Part shown: positions 16,542-26,300 of the stretch, in pieces
Layout: each line of letters opens with the position of its first letter
Numbering within the stretch: position 1 is the first letter of the stretch
Source of the DNA: Pelomonas sp. Root1217
GTDB taxonomy: Bacteria > Pseudomonadota > Gammaproteobacteria > Burkholderiales > Burkholderiaceae_C
Reading direction: 5' to 3'
DNA length: 64,000 bases
NCBI RefSeq assembly: GCF_001425705.1
Contig: NZ_LMDC01000030.1
Span: forward strand, 62,001-126,000
Notes under the pieces: generated by a model
What the model was told of the DNA's origin: nothing
Databases searched by the model: none
The model's input: the letters and a program-made list of their open reading frames with translations, nothing else
Translations under genes and position numbers: made by a program

Positions 16542-17588
16542 CTAGACAGCTGCGGTCTTGCGCTTGGCCTTGCGCGGCGCAGCCTCGGCGTCAGGCGCCG
16601 CGACGAAACGCGAACTCTCGCGCACGACCAGCTCCACCGGCAGCGACGCGTCATTGGGCGCAATATCGCCCTCGATGAGCGCCCGCGCGGCGACGTTACC
16701 CAGCGCCTCCTTGTCCATCTTCACCGTCGACAGTGGCGGCTTGTTGCGTGCGGCCTCCTCGATATCGTCGTAGCCGATGAAGCGGATGTCCTCCGGCACC
16801 CGCAGGCCTCGCTCAAGGCAGACCTCGATGGCGAACATGGCCGTCGAGTCGTTGTACGCGAAGACCGCGTCCGGGGGGTTGGGCAGGGCCAGCAGGCGGC
16901 TCATCGCATCACGACCGGCGTCGCCGTATTCCAGCGCCGGGTCCAGCGTGACTTCGTAGTCGGGGTCGAACAGGCGGCCAGCCTCGAACAAGGCGCGACG
17001 GAAGCCCTTGGCGCGCAGCGACGTCGAGTAATGCGCCAGCGGCCCGAATATGGCGGCGATGCGCTGGGATTGGCCTTCCAGCAGATGGCGAGTCGCCAGC
17101 CACGCGCCAAGCTGGTTGTCGTCATTGACGCAGCGCACACCAGGGTAGAAGTGATCCACCAGCACCAGCGGCAGTTCGCAGCGGCGGATGGACTCCATCG
17201 CCTCGGGGTCGAAATAGCCGGCACCCAGCAGTGCCTCGGCCTCGTGGCGGCGCACCTGGCCGGCCACGTCGTCGCCCGCCAGCACCGACATGATGCTCAG
17301 CGGCACGCCCGCCTCGCGGCAGGCCGTCTCTGCGCCATGCAGCACATAGGAATAGAAGGGGTTGTTGGCCAGCGAGCCGAGGCTGCGGCTGTACAGGAAG
17401 AGCATGCGGCGTGGCTTGCCGGTGCGCAGTTTGCCAACGTCGTAACCCATCTGTTGGGCCACGCCGAGCACCTGGGCGCGGGTCTGCTCGGACAGGCCGG
17501 GCTGGCCCTTCAGTGCGCGCGACACCGTGCCGATGGACACGCCTGCGGCCTCGGCCAATTCGCGAATCGTCACTGCCTTGTCGGCCAT
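16542..17588 (-). CDS. LacI-family transcriptional regulator
   Basis: A 348-residue LacI/GalR regulator. The DNA-binding headpiece TIRELAEAAGVSIGTVSRAL is at the N terminus, followed by the sugar-binding core (VNDDNQLGAWLATRHLLEGQ, PDAVFAYNDSTAMFAIEVCL, EDIRFIGYDDIEEAARNKPP). The C terminus carries a basic tail (PRKAKRKTAAV). Flanked by the GPH/GH27 and PfkB/GH1 units, it is the natural candidate regulator of the polysaccharide locus, probably released by a mannose- or glucose-containing sugar. A TGTTTAGC half-site sits 19 bp upstream, suggesting autoregulation. The ATG at 17588 is preferred to the GTG directly before it. Confidence 0.93.
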   Translation of the reverse strand: MADKAVTIRELAEAAGVSIGTVSRALKGQPGLSEQTRAQVLGVAQQMGYDVGKLRTGKPRRMLFLYSRSLGSLANNPFYSYVLHGAETACREAGVPLSIMSVLAGDDVAGQVRRHEAEALLGAGYFDPEAMESIRRCELPLVLVDHFYPGVRCVNDDNQLGAWLATRHLLEGQSQRIAAIFGPLAHYSTSLRAKGFRRALFEAGRLFDPDYEVTLDPALEYGDAGRDAMSRLLALPNPPDAVFAYNDSTAMFAIEVCLERGLRVPEDIRFIGYDDIEEAARNKPPLSTVKMDKEALGNVAARALIEGDIAPNDASLPVELVVRESSRFVAAPDAEAAPRKAKRKTAAV

Positions 17589-17606
17589 CACCCGAGCTCC
17601 CGCTGT

Positions 17607-17614
17607 TGTTTAGC
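17607..17614. promoter_or_regulatory. LacI operator half-site, lacI promoter
   Basis: TGTTTAGC is one half of the TGTTTA(C/G)TAAACA dyad, located just upstream of the LacI-type gene. The second half is not conserved, so the site would be weak. Confidence 0.35.
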
Positions 17615-17697
17615 ACCGCCGCACCGGGCGCGATTGTGTCATCGGCACCCCAGCGCCCCCGGGTACACCCTGGATCGGGGGCAAAACCTAGTTTGAG

Positions 17698-17716
17698 GAT
17701 TGTTCACTAAACAATC
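17698..17716. promoter_or_regulatory. LacI-type operator, PfkB/GH1 operon
   Basis: GATTGTTCACTAAACAATC is an almost perfect dyad (8 of 9 pairs around a central C), the strongest of the set. It overlaps the probable -35 region; TAGAAT at 17726-17731 is a possible -10. The PfkB coding region starts at 17763. Confidence 0.65.
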
Positions 17717-17762
17717 GGTGTTGCATAGAATATTTCCAAACTACGCACCGAGCGCCGCTGAG

Positions 17763-18686
17763 ATGCCCTTCTGCCCCATTGCCGTCCTCGGCGAAGCCCT
17801 GGTCGACGAATTCCATGACGGGCCCGTCGCAGGCGGCGCACCCTTCAACGTGGCACGCTCGCTCGCGGCCGTGGGTGCACCGGCCCTGTTCATCAGCCGC
17901 ATCGGAGTGGACGACGACAACGGCCGCCTCGTGCTCGACAGCGCACGTGCCTACGGCCTGGACAGCGCAGGCGTGCAGCGCGACCCGCGGCATGCCACCG
18001 GCCGTGTCAGCGTGCACGAGGGCGCGGGCGGCCACCGCTTCGAGATCCATGGCGACGCCGCCTGGGACCATATCGACGCCGCAGCCGCCCTGCCGCATCT
18101 GACCGAGGCCGCCCCGGCGTGGCTCTATTTCGGCAGCCTCGCCCAGCGTGAACCGCAGTCCCGCTCGGCCTTGCGCGCCCTCGCCAAGCCCTTCACCGGC
18201 ACTCGCTTCCTGGACTTGAATCTGCGGGCCGGCGCCGAAACCCGATTGCTGGCCGCCGAGTCGCTGATGCTGGCCGACTGGGTCAAGGTCAACGACGAGG
18301 AACTGGCCCAGTTGGCCGGCTGGTTCGATGCCGCCGCACCGGACGACGCCGGCCGGGCCAGCGCATTGATGGCACGCTTTGCGCTGCAGCGCCTGGTGCT
18401 GACCTGCGGCGCCAGAGGCTGGCGCTTCTACGCGCCGGGCGGCGTGCTGCTGGCACAGGGGGCTGGCGTCATCCAGCCGCACATGGTCGACACCGTCGGC
18501 GCCGGCGATGCCTTCACCGCACTGCTGCTGGCCGGCCTGTCGCTGGGCCGTGACCTGACCGCCACGCTGGCCCTGGCCAATCGCTACGCCTCCTTCATCT
18601 GCGGCGTGCGGGGCCCGCTGCCCGCTGAACCCCTTGCCCTGCAACCCTGGCGCACCGCCTTGCATGCGCTGCCGACCTCTGCCTGA
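17763..18686 (+). CDS. PfkB-family sugar kinase (fructokinase-like)
   Basis: A 307-residue ribokinase/PfkB kinase. It opens with [30 protein letters not shown], with the sugar-binding GGAPFN block, and carries the C-terminal ATP/catalytic motif [14 protein letters not shown] with the catalytic Asp. It resembles fructokinases of polysaccharide loci and would phosphorylate fructose or a similar hexose. An AGE-family isomerase about 16 kb away in the same locus could supply fructose from mannose. The ATG at 17763 is used; an upstream in-frame TTG would start inside the operator. GH1 follows after 13 bp, so the two are co-transcribed. Confidence 0.88.
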   Translation: MPFCPIAVLGEALVDEFHDGPVAGGAPFNVARSLAAVGAPALFISRIGVDDDNGRLVLDSARAYGLDSAGVQRDPRHATGRVSVHEGAGGHRFEIHGDAAWDHIDAAAALPHLTEAAPAWLYFGSLAQREPQSRSALRALAKPFTGTRFLDLNLRAGAETRLLAAESLMLADWVKVNDEELAQLAGWFDAAAPDDAGRASALMARFALQRLVLTCGARGWRFYAPGGVLLAQGAGVIQPHMVDTVGAGDAFTALLLAGLSLGRDLTATLALANRYASFICGVRGPLPAEPLALQPWRTALHALPTSA

Positions 18687-18699
18687 ACGACTGCCCGAC

Positions 18700-20082
18700 A
18701 TGGACCTGACTCCGCCTCCCACCTCCCTGGCCGACCTTGTCGCGCCGCCGCAGGGCTCGCCCATGCGCCGCCCCGGCTTCATCTTCGGCGCCGGCACGTC
18801 GTCCTATCAGATCGAGGGCGCGGCACACGAGGACGGTCGCCTCGAATCCATCTGGGACCGCTTTTGCGCGACGCCCGGCAAGGTGCTGCGCGGTGAGAAC
18901 GGCGACGTGGCATGCGACCACTACCACCGCTTCGAGGAAGACCTGGACATCCTGAAGCGCCTGGGCGTGGATGCCTACCGCTTCTCCATCGCCTGGCCTC
19001 GCGTGATGGACGCGGCCGGCCGGCCGAATGCAAAGGGCATCGACTTCTACAAGCGCCTGCTCGACGGCCTGGCCGAACGCGGCATCCGCGCCTTCGTCAC
19101 GCTGTATCACTGGGACCTGCCCCAGCACCTCGAAGACCGCGGCGGCTGGCTGAACCGCGAGACCGCCTACCGCTTTGCCGACTACGCCGACCTGATGAGC
19201 CGCGAACTCGGCGGCGGCCGCGTGGCGGCCTGGACGACGCACAACGAGCCTTGGTGCTCGGCCTATCTCGGTTACGGCGACGGGCACCACGCGCCCGGCC
19301 TCAAGTCCAACCGCTGGGCCGCCCAGGCCATGCACCATCTGCTGCTGGGTCACGGCCTGGCGTTGCCCATCCTGCGCGCCAACGACCCTGCGGCCTTGCA
19401 CGGCATCGTCGCCAACTGCGCGCCGGGCTATGCCGACACCGACACAGCCGAAGACCGCGACGCCGCTTCGCTGTTCGAGACCTACCAGAACCGCTGGGTG
19501 CTGGACCCGCTGCTCAAGGGCGAATACCCGGCCGACCTGTGGCGGCTGTGGAAGGGCTGCGAGCCCCTGGTGCTGCCCGGCGACATGGACCTCATCAAGC
19601 AGCCCATCGACTACCTGGGCATCAACTTCTACAGCCGCGCCGTGCTGCGCTCCAAGGGCCCCGACACCATCGACTGGGTGCGCCACCCCGAGGTCGAGCG
19701 CACGACCATGGACTGGGAGGTCTATCCGCAAGGCTTGCAGGACCTGTTTGAAGCCTTCAAGCGCGACTACGCCAACCTGCCGCCCCTCTACATCACCGAA
19801 AACGGCATGTCGAGCGACGACCAGGTCAGCGCCGGCGAGGTCGACGACCTGCAACGCCAGGCCTATATCAAGGCGCATTTCGCGGCATGCTCCCGGGCCA
19901 TGGACAACGGCGTGGATGTGCACGGCTATTTCATCTGGTCGCTGTTGGACAACTTCGAATGGGCCTTCGGCTACGAGCGCCGCTTCGGCCTCGTGCATGT
20001 GGACTTCGAGACCCAGCAGCGCACGCTCAAGCGCAGCGCGCTGGCGTATGCGGACTTCCTGCGGAAACGCGCTGGGCGCTAA
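18700..20082 (+). CDS. GH1 beta-glucosidase/beta-glycosidase
   Basis: A 460-residue cytoplasmic GH1 beta-glycosidase without signal peptide. Hallmarks are FGAGTSSYQIEGAAHEDGR at the N terminus, the acid/base E183 in TTHNEPW, the nucleophile E367 in YITENGM, and the C-terminal WSLLDNFEWAFGYERRFGLV. It would split cello- or gluco-manno-oligosaccharides after import; GH1 enzymes vary between beta-glucosidase and beta-mannosidase specificity. MDLTPPP at 18700 is the chosen start; the frame stays open into the kinase gene. Its stop is only three bases from the convergent halogenase stop. Confidence 0.94.
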   Translation: MDLTPPPTSLADLVAPPQGSPMRRPGFIFGAGTSSYQIEGAAHEDGRLESIWDRFCATPGKVLRGENGDVACDHYHRFEEDLDILKRLGVDAYRFSIAWPRVMDAAGRPNAKGIDFYKRLLDGLAERGIRAFVTLYHWDLPQHLEDRGGWLNRETAYRFADYADLMSRELGGGRVAAWTTHNEPWCSAYLGYGDGHHAPGLKSNRWAAQAMHHLLLGHGLALPILRANDPAALHGIVANCAPGYADTDTAEDRDAASLFETYQNRWVLDPLLKGEYPADLWRLWKGCEPLVLPGDMDLIKQPIDYLGINFYSRAVLRSKGPDTIDWVRHPEVERTTMDWEVYPQGLQDLFEAFKRDYANLPPLYITENGMSSDDQVSAGEVDDLQRQAYIKAHFAACSRAMDNGVDVHGYFIWSLLDNFEWAFGYERRFGLVHVDFETQQRTLKRSALAYADFLRKRAGR

Positions 20083-20085
20083 AAC

Positions 20086-21696
20086 TCAGCTCGCACTGAC
20101 GAGGCGGTCGAGATAAGCCGCGTGGTCTGGCATGCCGTCCACCGTCCGGGCTACGGCAGTGTGCAGACGCTGGAAGTGCTCCCTCAGCGTCACCTCGTTC
20201 ACCTGCTTCAACAGTGGGTCCAGGCCCTCGGGCTTCAGGCCCAGGCCGAGGTAGAGCGAGTACCACGAGTCCTCGCCGAAGCTGTCGCGGTCCAGGATGA
20301 CGACGCGACCGTTGCGTCGAAAGGTTTCGATCTGGTGCGCCAGCGTGTCGGGGATGGGCATGGCCGCGCAGTAGCGCCAGAACTCGCTGTCGTCACGCTG
20401 CGTCTGCTTGTAATGCAGGATGATGAAGTCACGGATGGACTCGTACTGCCGCGTCATGCGGCGGTTGTATTCGTCCACCAGATGCGGTTCGCACTTGCGG
20501 TCGGGGAATAGCTCCACCAGGCTGCTGATGCCATGGATGACGAGCGACAGGCTGGTGGACTCCAGCGGCTCCAGGAAACCCGACGACAGGCCCACCGCGA
20601 CGACGTTCTTCTCCCAGATGCGCTTGCGCATGCCAGTCTTGAAGCGCAGCTGGCGCGGCTCGCCCTGGGGCGCGCCGTCGAGGTTGCTCATCAGCACGCG
20701 GCCGGCTGCCTCGTCGCTGATGTAGCTGCTGCAGTAGACATGGCCATTGCCGGTGCGGTGCTGCAGCGGGATGCGCCACTGCCAGCCCGCGCTGCGTGCC
20801 GTGGACGTGGTGTACGGCGTCAGCGGCGGCACCCGGGAGGGCGACGGGCCGCCCCTAGCCTGCCCGTCCCCCTCGGCGGGCAGCAGCTGCGCAGCGGCTG
20901 CGTGGGGGCTGGCGTGACTGCAGGGCACGGCTTGGGCGCTGTCGCAGGGCAGCCAGTGCGTCCAGTCGTGATACCCGGCCTTCATGACGCCCTCGATCAG
21001 CAGCGCGCGAAAGCCCGAGCAGTCGACGAAGAGATCGCCCTCGATGCGCCGGCCGTCGGCCAGCGTCACGGCGGTCACGAAGCCGTCGCCGGGGCGCAGC
21101 GACACGTCGACGATGGTGCCCTCCTCGCGCTTCACGCCGCGCGCCATCGCGTACTCGCGCAGGAAAGCCGCGTAAAGGCCGGCGTCGAAATGGAAGGCGT
21201 AGGAGTAGGAATTGGCGGCCGACGGCGGCCCACCCTCCGGCGGCACGAAGCGGTTGCGCTGCGCCATCACCGCCGCGGTGGACCACTCCTCGTAGCTGGG
21301 CATGGCGCCCGCGCGGTCGAGCCTCAGCCAATGCGCCACCGACGAGCGGTTGACAATGGGCGGCCCGAAGCCGCCGAAGCCGTGGAAGAAGCGGTTGCCG
21401 ACGTGACCCCAGTCCTTGAACTCGATGCCCAGCTTGAAACTTGCCTGGGTCCTGCGCATGAACTCGGCGTTGTCGAGCTCCAGCGCGTCGTTGTAGTAGC
21501 GGATGCTGGGCAGCGTGGCCTCGCCCACGCCCACGGTGCCGATCTCGGGTGACTCGATCAGCACGATCTCGCAACCGACCGGGTTGGCCGGACCGCCCGG
21601 CAGCGTGCCGAACACCTGGCTGAGCGGCGCGGCAGCCATCCAGCCGGCGCTGCCGCCGCCGACGATGACGATGCGGCGAATGGCTTGGTCGTTCAT
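20086..21696 (-). CDS. Flavin-dependent tryptophan halogenase-like protein
   Basis: A 536-residue tryptophan-halogenase-family protein. It has the N-terminal FAD motif IVIVGGGSAGWMAA, ESPEIGTVGVGEATLPSIRYY, a lysine in ASFKLGIEF that aligns with the catalytic region, and the halogenase WxWxIP motif in AGWQWRIPLQHR. It is a close tandem paralogue of the next gene, with which it overlaps by four bases (ATGA). Compared with that paralogue it has about 27 extra residues (SHASPHAAAAQLLPAEG to PSPSRVP) between AVPC and PLTPYTT. These look like an in-frame repeat insertion and could affect folding. Halogenase-like genes beside TonB sugar receptors are known in proteobacteria; their role is unclear. 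Confidence 0.88.
   Translation of the reverse strand: MNDQAIRRIVIVGGGSAGWMAAAPLSQVFGTLPGGPANPVGCEIVLIESPEIGTVGVGEATLPSIRYYNDALELDNAEFMRRTQASFKLGIEFKDWGHVGNRFFHGFGGFGPPIVNRSSVAHWLRLDRAGAMPSYEEWSTAAVMAQRNRFVPPEGGPPSAANSYSYAFHFDAGLYAAFLREYAMARGVKREEGTIVDVSLRPGDGFVTAVTLADGRRIEGDLFVDCSGFRALLIEGVMKAGYHDWTHWLPCDSAQAVPCSHASPHAAAAQLLPAEGDGQARGGPSPSRVPPLTPYTTSTARSAGWQWRIPLQHRTGNGHVYCSSYISDEAAGRVLMSNLDGAPQGEPRQLRFKTGMRKRIWEKNVVAVGLSSGFLEPLESTSLSLVIHGISSLVELFPDRKCEPHLVDEYNRRMTRQYESIRDFIILHYKQTQRDDSEFWRYCAAMPIPDTLAHQIETFRRNGRVVILDRDSFGEDSWYSLYLGLGLKPEGLDPLLKQVNEVTLREHFQRLHTAVARTVDGMPDHAAYLDRLVSAS
20834..20919 (-). repeat. In-frame GC-rich repeat insertion in halogenase
   Basis: Aligning the two halogenase paralogues, the flanks match on both sides (GTCAGCGGC, then GCAGGGCACGG), but this copy has 86 bases where the other has five. 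The extra DNA reads, on the minus strand, AGCCCCCACGCAGCCGCTG followed soon by GCCGAGGGGGACGGGC, a palindrome-rich style like intergenic repeats I recall from Burkholderiales. The net gain is 81 bases, so the frame is kept. Confidence 0.65.
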
Positions 21697-23234
21697 GGCT
21701 TGACTGCCTCCATGGCTGGGGCACGGACGTGCCGATCGATGAAGGCGCCGTGGTCAGGCATGCCGTCCACGGTCTGCGAGATGGCCGCGCGAAGTCGCTG
21801 GAAGTGCGCGCGTAGCGCTTGTTCGTCCACCTGTCGCAGCAACGGGTCGTGGCGCTCCGGCCAGCAGCCGAGGCCCAGGAACAGCGACACCCAGGAAGGC
21901 TCGGCGAAGCTGTCCGGGTCGAGGATGGCGACACGGCCACTGCGGCGGAAGAGTTCGATCTGGTGGCTCAAAGCGTCCGGGATCGACATGGCCGCGCAGT
22001 AGCGCCAGAACTCGCTGTCGTCGCGCTTCGTCAGCTTGTAGTGCAGCACGATGAAGTCGCGGATGGACTCGTATTGCTGCGTCATGCGGCGGTTGTATTC
22101 GTCGGCGAGGTAGCGGTCGCAGCGCTTGTCGGGGAAGAGTTCGATCAGGCGACCGACGCCATCCATGATGAGCTGGATGCTGGTGGATTCCAGCGGCTCC
22201 AGGAAGCCCGACGACAGGCCGATGGCGACGACGTTCTTGTCCCAGGCCTTCTTGCGCATGCCGGTCTTGAAGCGCAGCTGGCGCGGGTCGGACTGGGGCG
22301 CGCCGTCCAGGTTCTGCATCAGCATCTGCCCGGCGGCCTCGTCGCTCATGTAGCCGCTGCAGTAGACATGACCGTTGCCGGTGCGGTGCTGCAGCGGGAT
22401 GCGCCACTGCCAGCCGGCGCTGCGCGCCGTGGACGTGGTGTAGGGCGTCAGCGGCTGCACCTTGTCGCAGGGCACGGCCTGGGCACTGTCGCAGGGCAGC
22501 CAGTGCGTCCAGTCGTGATACCCGGCTTTCATGACACCCTCGATCAGCAGCGCGCGAAAGCCCGAGCAGTCGATGAAGAGATCGCCTTCGATGCGCCGGC
22601 CGTCGGCCAGGGTCACGGCGGTCACGAAGCCGTCGCCGGGGCGCAGCGACACGTCGACGATGGTGCCCTCCTCGCGCTTGACGCCACGCTCCATCGCGTA
22701 CTCGCGCAGGAAAGCCGCGTACAGGCCGGCGTCGAAGTGAAAAGCGTAGGAATAGGCATTGGCCGCCGACGGCAGATCGCCCTCGGGCGGCACGAAGCGG
22801 TTGCGCTGCGCCATCACGGTGGCGGTCGACCATTCCTCGTGGCTGTCCATGCCGCCCTGTTGGTGCAGCCTGAGCCAGTGCATCACCGATGAGCGGTTGA
22901 AGACGGCCGGCCCGAACTCGCCGAAGCCGTGGAAGAACCGGTTGCCGAGGTGCCCCCAGTCCTTGAACTCGATGCCCAGCTTGAAACTCGCCTGCGTCTT
23001 GCGGATGAACTCCACGTTGTCCAGCTGCAGCGTGCGGTTGTAGAAGCGGATGGTGGGGAGCGTGGCCTCGCCCACGCCCACGGTGCCGATCTCGGGCGAC
23101 TCGATCAGCACGATCTCGCAGCTGGCCGCGTGCTCGCCTCGGCCCATCAACTGGCCCAGCGGCGCCGCGGTCATCCACCCGGCCGTACCGCCGCCCACGA
23201 TCACGATGCGGCGGATGGCTTGGTCGTCACGCAT
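21693..23234 (-). CDS. Flavin-dependent tryptophan halogenase-like protein
   Basis: A 513-residue paralogue and the upstream member of the tandem pair. The FAD-binding motif VIVGGGTAGWMTAAPLGQL, ESPEIGTVGVGEATLPTIRF, the lysine in ASFKLGIEFKDW and AGWQWRIPLQHRTG (WxWxIP) are intact, as is GLSSGFLEPLESTS. By family it would use reduced FAD, chloride or bromide and oxygen to make hypohalous acid for aryl halogenation. A flavin reductase is not encoded nearby. It begins 76 bp beyond a strong terminator that follows the TonB receptor gene, so its expression may depend on read-through or on its own weak promoter. Confidence 0.9.
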   Translation of the reverse strand: MRDDQAIRRIVIVGGGTAGWMTAAPLGQLMGRGEHAASCEIVLIESPEIGTVGVGEATLPTIRFYNRTLQLDNVEFIRKTQASFKLGIEFKDWGHLGNRFFHGFGEFGPAVFNRSSVMHWLRLHQQGGMDSHEEWSTATVMAQRNRFVPPEGDLPSAANAYSYAFHFDAGLYAAFLREYAMERGVKREEGTIVDVSLRPGDGFVTAVTLADGRRIEGDLFIDCSGFRALLIEGVMKAGYHDWTHWLPCDSAQAVPCDKVQPLTPYTTSTARSAGWQWRIPLQHRTGNGHVYCSGYMSDEAAGQMLMQNLDGAPQSDPRQLRFKTGMRKKAWDKNVVAIGLSSGFLEPLESTSIQLIMDGVGRLIELFPDKRCDRYLADEYNRRMTQQYESIRDFIVLHYKLTKRDDSEFWRYCAAMSIPDALSHQIELFRRSGRVAILDPDSFAEPSWVSLFLGLGCWPERHDPLLRQVDEQALRAHFQRLRAAISQTVDGMPDHGAFIDRHVRAPAMEAVKP

Positions 23235-23309
23235 GCTGTCAATCTCCTCTTGGCGCCCGGGAGCGCCGGTGGCCCTGGGCGTTGATGTGTTGTCTCACGA
23301 CGCTACCCC

Positions 23310-23341
23310 AAAAAAAAGGCCCGGCGCGGGAGCGCCAGGCC
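23310..23341 (-). terminator. Rho-independent terminator after TonB receptor
   Basis: Read on the minus strand, GGCCTGGCGC, loop TCCC and GCGCCGGGCC form a 10-bp stem (one wobble) followed by eight T residues. It lies 32 bp after the receptor stop and separates the receptor gene from the two downstream halogenase genes. Confidence 0.92.
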
Positions 23342-23373
23342 TGTCTGGAGCCGGGACAAACCCGGCCGTTCGA

Positions 23374-26300
23374 TCAGAAGGTGTAGCGCGCCGTCATGGT
23401 GTAGCGCGGACCCGACGCGAACCAGGTGCGCCCCATCAAGCCGACGTGCTGCTGCATGAGCTGCTTGTAGATCGAGTCGGTCAGGTTCTGACCTTCCAGA
23501 CCCAGTTGCAGGCTCTCGGTGACCTTGTAGTGCACACCGACATCGAGCTGGCCGTAGTTGTCCGTCCAGATCGGCAGGCCCAACGGCATGTTGTTGCGGC
23601 CTTGTTGCGGGCTATCCGGGTTGCCGTTCAAGCCGTTCGTCTGGTTCGGGCCGGTGTTGTCGGGGAAGGCGACACCGTTGAGGTACTTGCCGCGCCAGGC
23701 ATAGGCCACGCGCGCCGAGAACGGACCATGGTCATACAGCAGTGCCAGGTTGAACGCCTTGCGCGACAGGTTGGGCAGCGGCATGTCCCCGTAGGACTGG
23801 CCGTTGGTGTCGCAACCGTTGACGAACAGGTTCAGGTTGGTGCCGTCCGCATTGCTGCTGCACCAGGCCGCACCCACCGAGTTGTAGCGCGTCTGGCGGC
23901 TGTCCACATACGTGGCGTTGGCCTGCACACCCAGGCCAGCGAGCAAGCCCGGCAGCCCATTGAAATAGTGCTGCACCGCGACCTCCACGCCGCGTGCCCA
24001 ACCCTTGGCTCCGTTGACCTTGGTCGAGTAGGCGAAGTCGTAGGACTTGCCCGTCGTGTCGGCCGCCGTCGCCACGCCTGTCTGGTTGACGATCACATCC
24101 TTGAGCCGCTTGTTGAAGGCGGCCACCGTGATGGAACTGGCGCGGTCGATGTACCACTCACCGGACAGGTCGAACTGATCCGACTTGACCGGCTTGAGGA
24201 TCGGGTTGCCCAGCGCCGAGCCGACGTTGCGCAGATCGTCGACGAAGATCGTGCGCGACGAGTCTGCATTGACCACCGTACGCGTCTGTGCTGCACCCGC
24301 CGTCAGCTGCAGGTTGGGCTGCAGGTCGCTGAAGTCAGGCCGCGCCACCGCCTTGGCATAGGCAAAGCGCAACTGCATCTGTTCGTTGGCCTTCCAGCGC
24401 AGGTTCAAGCTCGGCAACACATTGACATATTTGTTTTCAACGACGACCGGCGTCAGGAACGGCGTGAACGTCGGGATGGGACGGCTGAGATTCGGAGCCG
24501 TTGCCGCAGCTGTCGAGTTGAAAACCAGCGTCTGGTACCCGGTGGTGTCGTACTTGGTTTCCACCACGCGCAGACCGACGTTGCCGTCGATCGGCACGCC
24601 GTGCTCTTCCAGGCCGAAGCGCAGTTGGGCGTAGGCCGTCTTGGTGTTCTCGTGCTGCTTGTTGCTGTTGGGCGAGTTCTCACCGAAGTCCGCCGGCTGC
24701 CAGGACACCGGGCAGGCCGCAGCATTCGGGCCCTGCAGCTGCCGCCGGTACTCGGTACACAGGGTGTCGTAGTAGCTGTGCAGCGTTGCGTAGGACTCCG
24801 GGTAGTTCGACGCGACGGCCATCTTCGGCAGCACCAGCGACGCCACCGAGTTCTTGCCGTTCATGAAGTTGTTGAAGTTCTTGACCTGGGTCTCGCCTCC
24901 AAAGCGAGACAGGTAGGCCAGGCTTCTGATCGGGTGCCAATCCCAGGACTGGTCCCGGGCGCCGGCATCAAACTCGGCCGACTGCCAGCTCTGCGTGACG
25001 GCCTTCCAGTTGTAGCCGGGGTTGCTGACGACGTTGTTCGTGTCACGGTCCGTCAGGCGCAGGCCGACGCGCAGGTCGTGCAGCACCGGATGGTCGAACA
25101 CATAGCGAATGTCGCCCTTCCACGCCTTCTGGGTCGCCCGGCTCCTGTCCAGGTGCTCCATCGTGAAACCCCAGTAGTACTTGGAGGGGTCTTGCAGGAA
25201 GGCCTTGTCCGTGTCATCCAGGATCAGCCGCGGCATGTTCCCCGACAGGTCCACGGTTTCCTTCGGCATGTTGATGCCGGTGGCCACGGTGGAGTCGAAG
25301 TTGCTCGTGGTGGACTCGATGAACTGGAAGTCGTTGGACACGCGCAGAGCGGGAGTCGGCGTCCAGACCAGGTTGAAGGTGGTTTCCTTCGTGAGCGAAT
25401 TGCGCTTGGAGAAGCGCGTGTTCGCGTTGAAGGGAATGCCGCCGTGTCCCGGGTCCGTGATCGTGCCGGTCTGCAGGGCCCCGCTGGGACCCCATTTCGC
25501 GTCTGCCGCCACGATCGAGGTGTACGGATCGGCCTGGCTGTCGATCGAGCTTTCGTCCCAGAAGTTGTTGTACTTGGAACTGAAATGCGTCAGCGAAGCC
25601 GCCAGGGTGTCGTTTTTCCACTGGCCGGCGATATAGGTGCCCTGGCGCGTGCGATCGAACTCGAGCGAGCGCCAGCCCACGGCCTTCGGGAACCAATGGT
25701 TGCCGGGCAGCGGCTCGTAATAAGTGTTGTTGTCGGCGTCCGTCTTGGTCGATTTCTGAACGGTTTGGAAATACGGGTCGACGAACATGCCGTCGGTGCG
25801 CGTGGCGCTTTCCGAGTGGGCCACGTCGATCAACAGGCCGAGCTTGCCGATGTCGGTGTTCCAGGTGTTGGACAGCAGCGCCGAGACCGAAGGCTTCCTC
25901 TTGTTGCCGAGCTGGTTGTTGGTGATTGAAACGCTGACCCCGGCCTTGAAGCCGTTGTAGTCGAACGGCAGCGCCGTGCGCAGGTTCACCAGGCCGCCGA
26001 TGGCGCCTTCGATCTGCTCGGCCGAGGGGTTCTTGTAGACGTCCACACCGGCCATCAGTTCGGGCGGCACGTCCTCGAAGCTAAGGCCGCGGCCGCCGTT
26101 GGCCGAGAAGGTCTCCCGGCCGTTCAGTTGCGACGACACATAGGTCAGGCCGCGGATGATCACGCCCGAGCCTTCGGCCGAGAAGCGCCCCGGATCGCCG
26201 CGAGCCATCACTCGGTCCATCGTCACGCCGACGATGCGCTGCAGCACTTCGCTGACGGAGCGGTCCGGAAGCTTGCCAATGTCGTCGGCGACGATGGAGT

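Noticed and set aside
18595-19998. A 467-codon open frame opposite the GH1 gene
   Set aside because: Same cause: GC-rich antisense of a clear GH1 enzyme, with no recognisable domain and no start context.
23050-25929. A 959-codon open frame opposite the TonB receptor gene
   Set aside because: It is the mirror of a high-GC coding region, has no family motif and is rich in Val, Arg, Gln and His as expected for such shadows. The receptor frame has all its domains.
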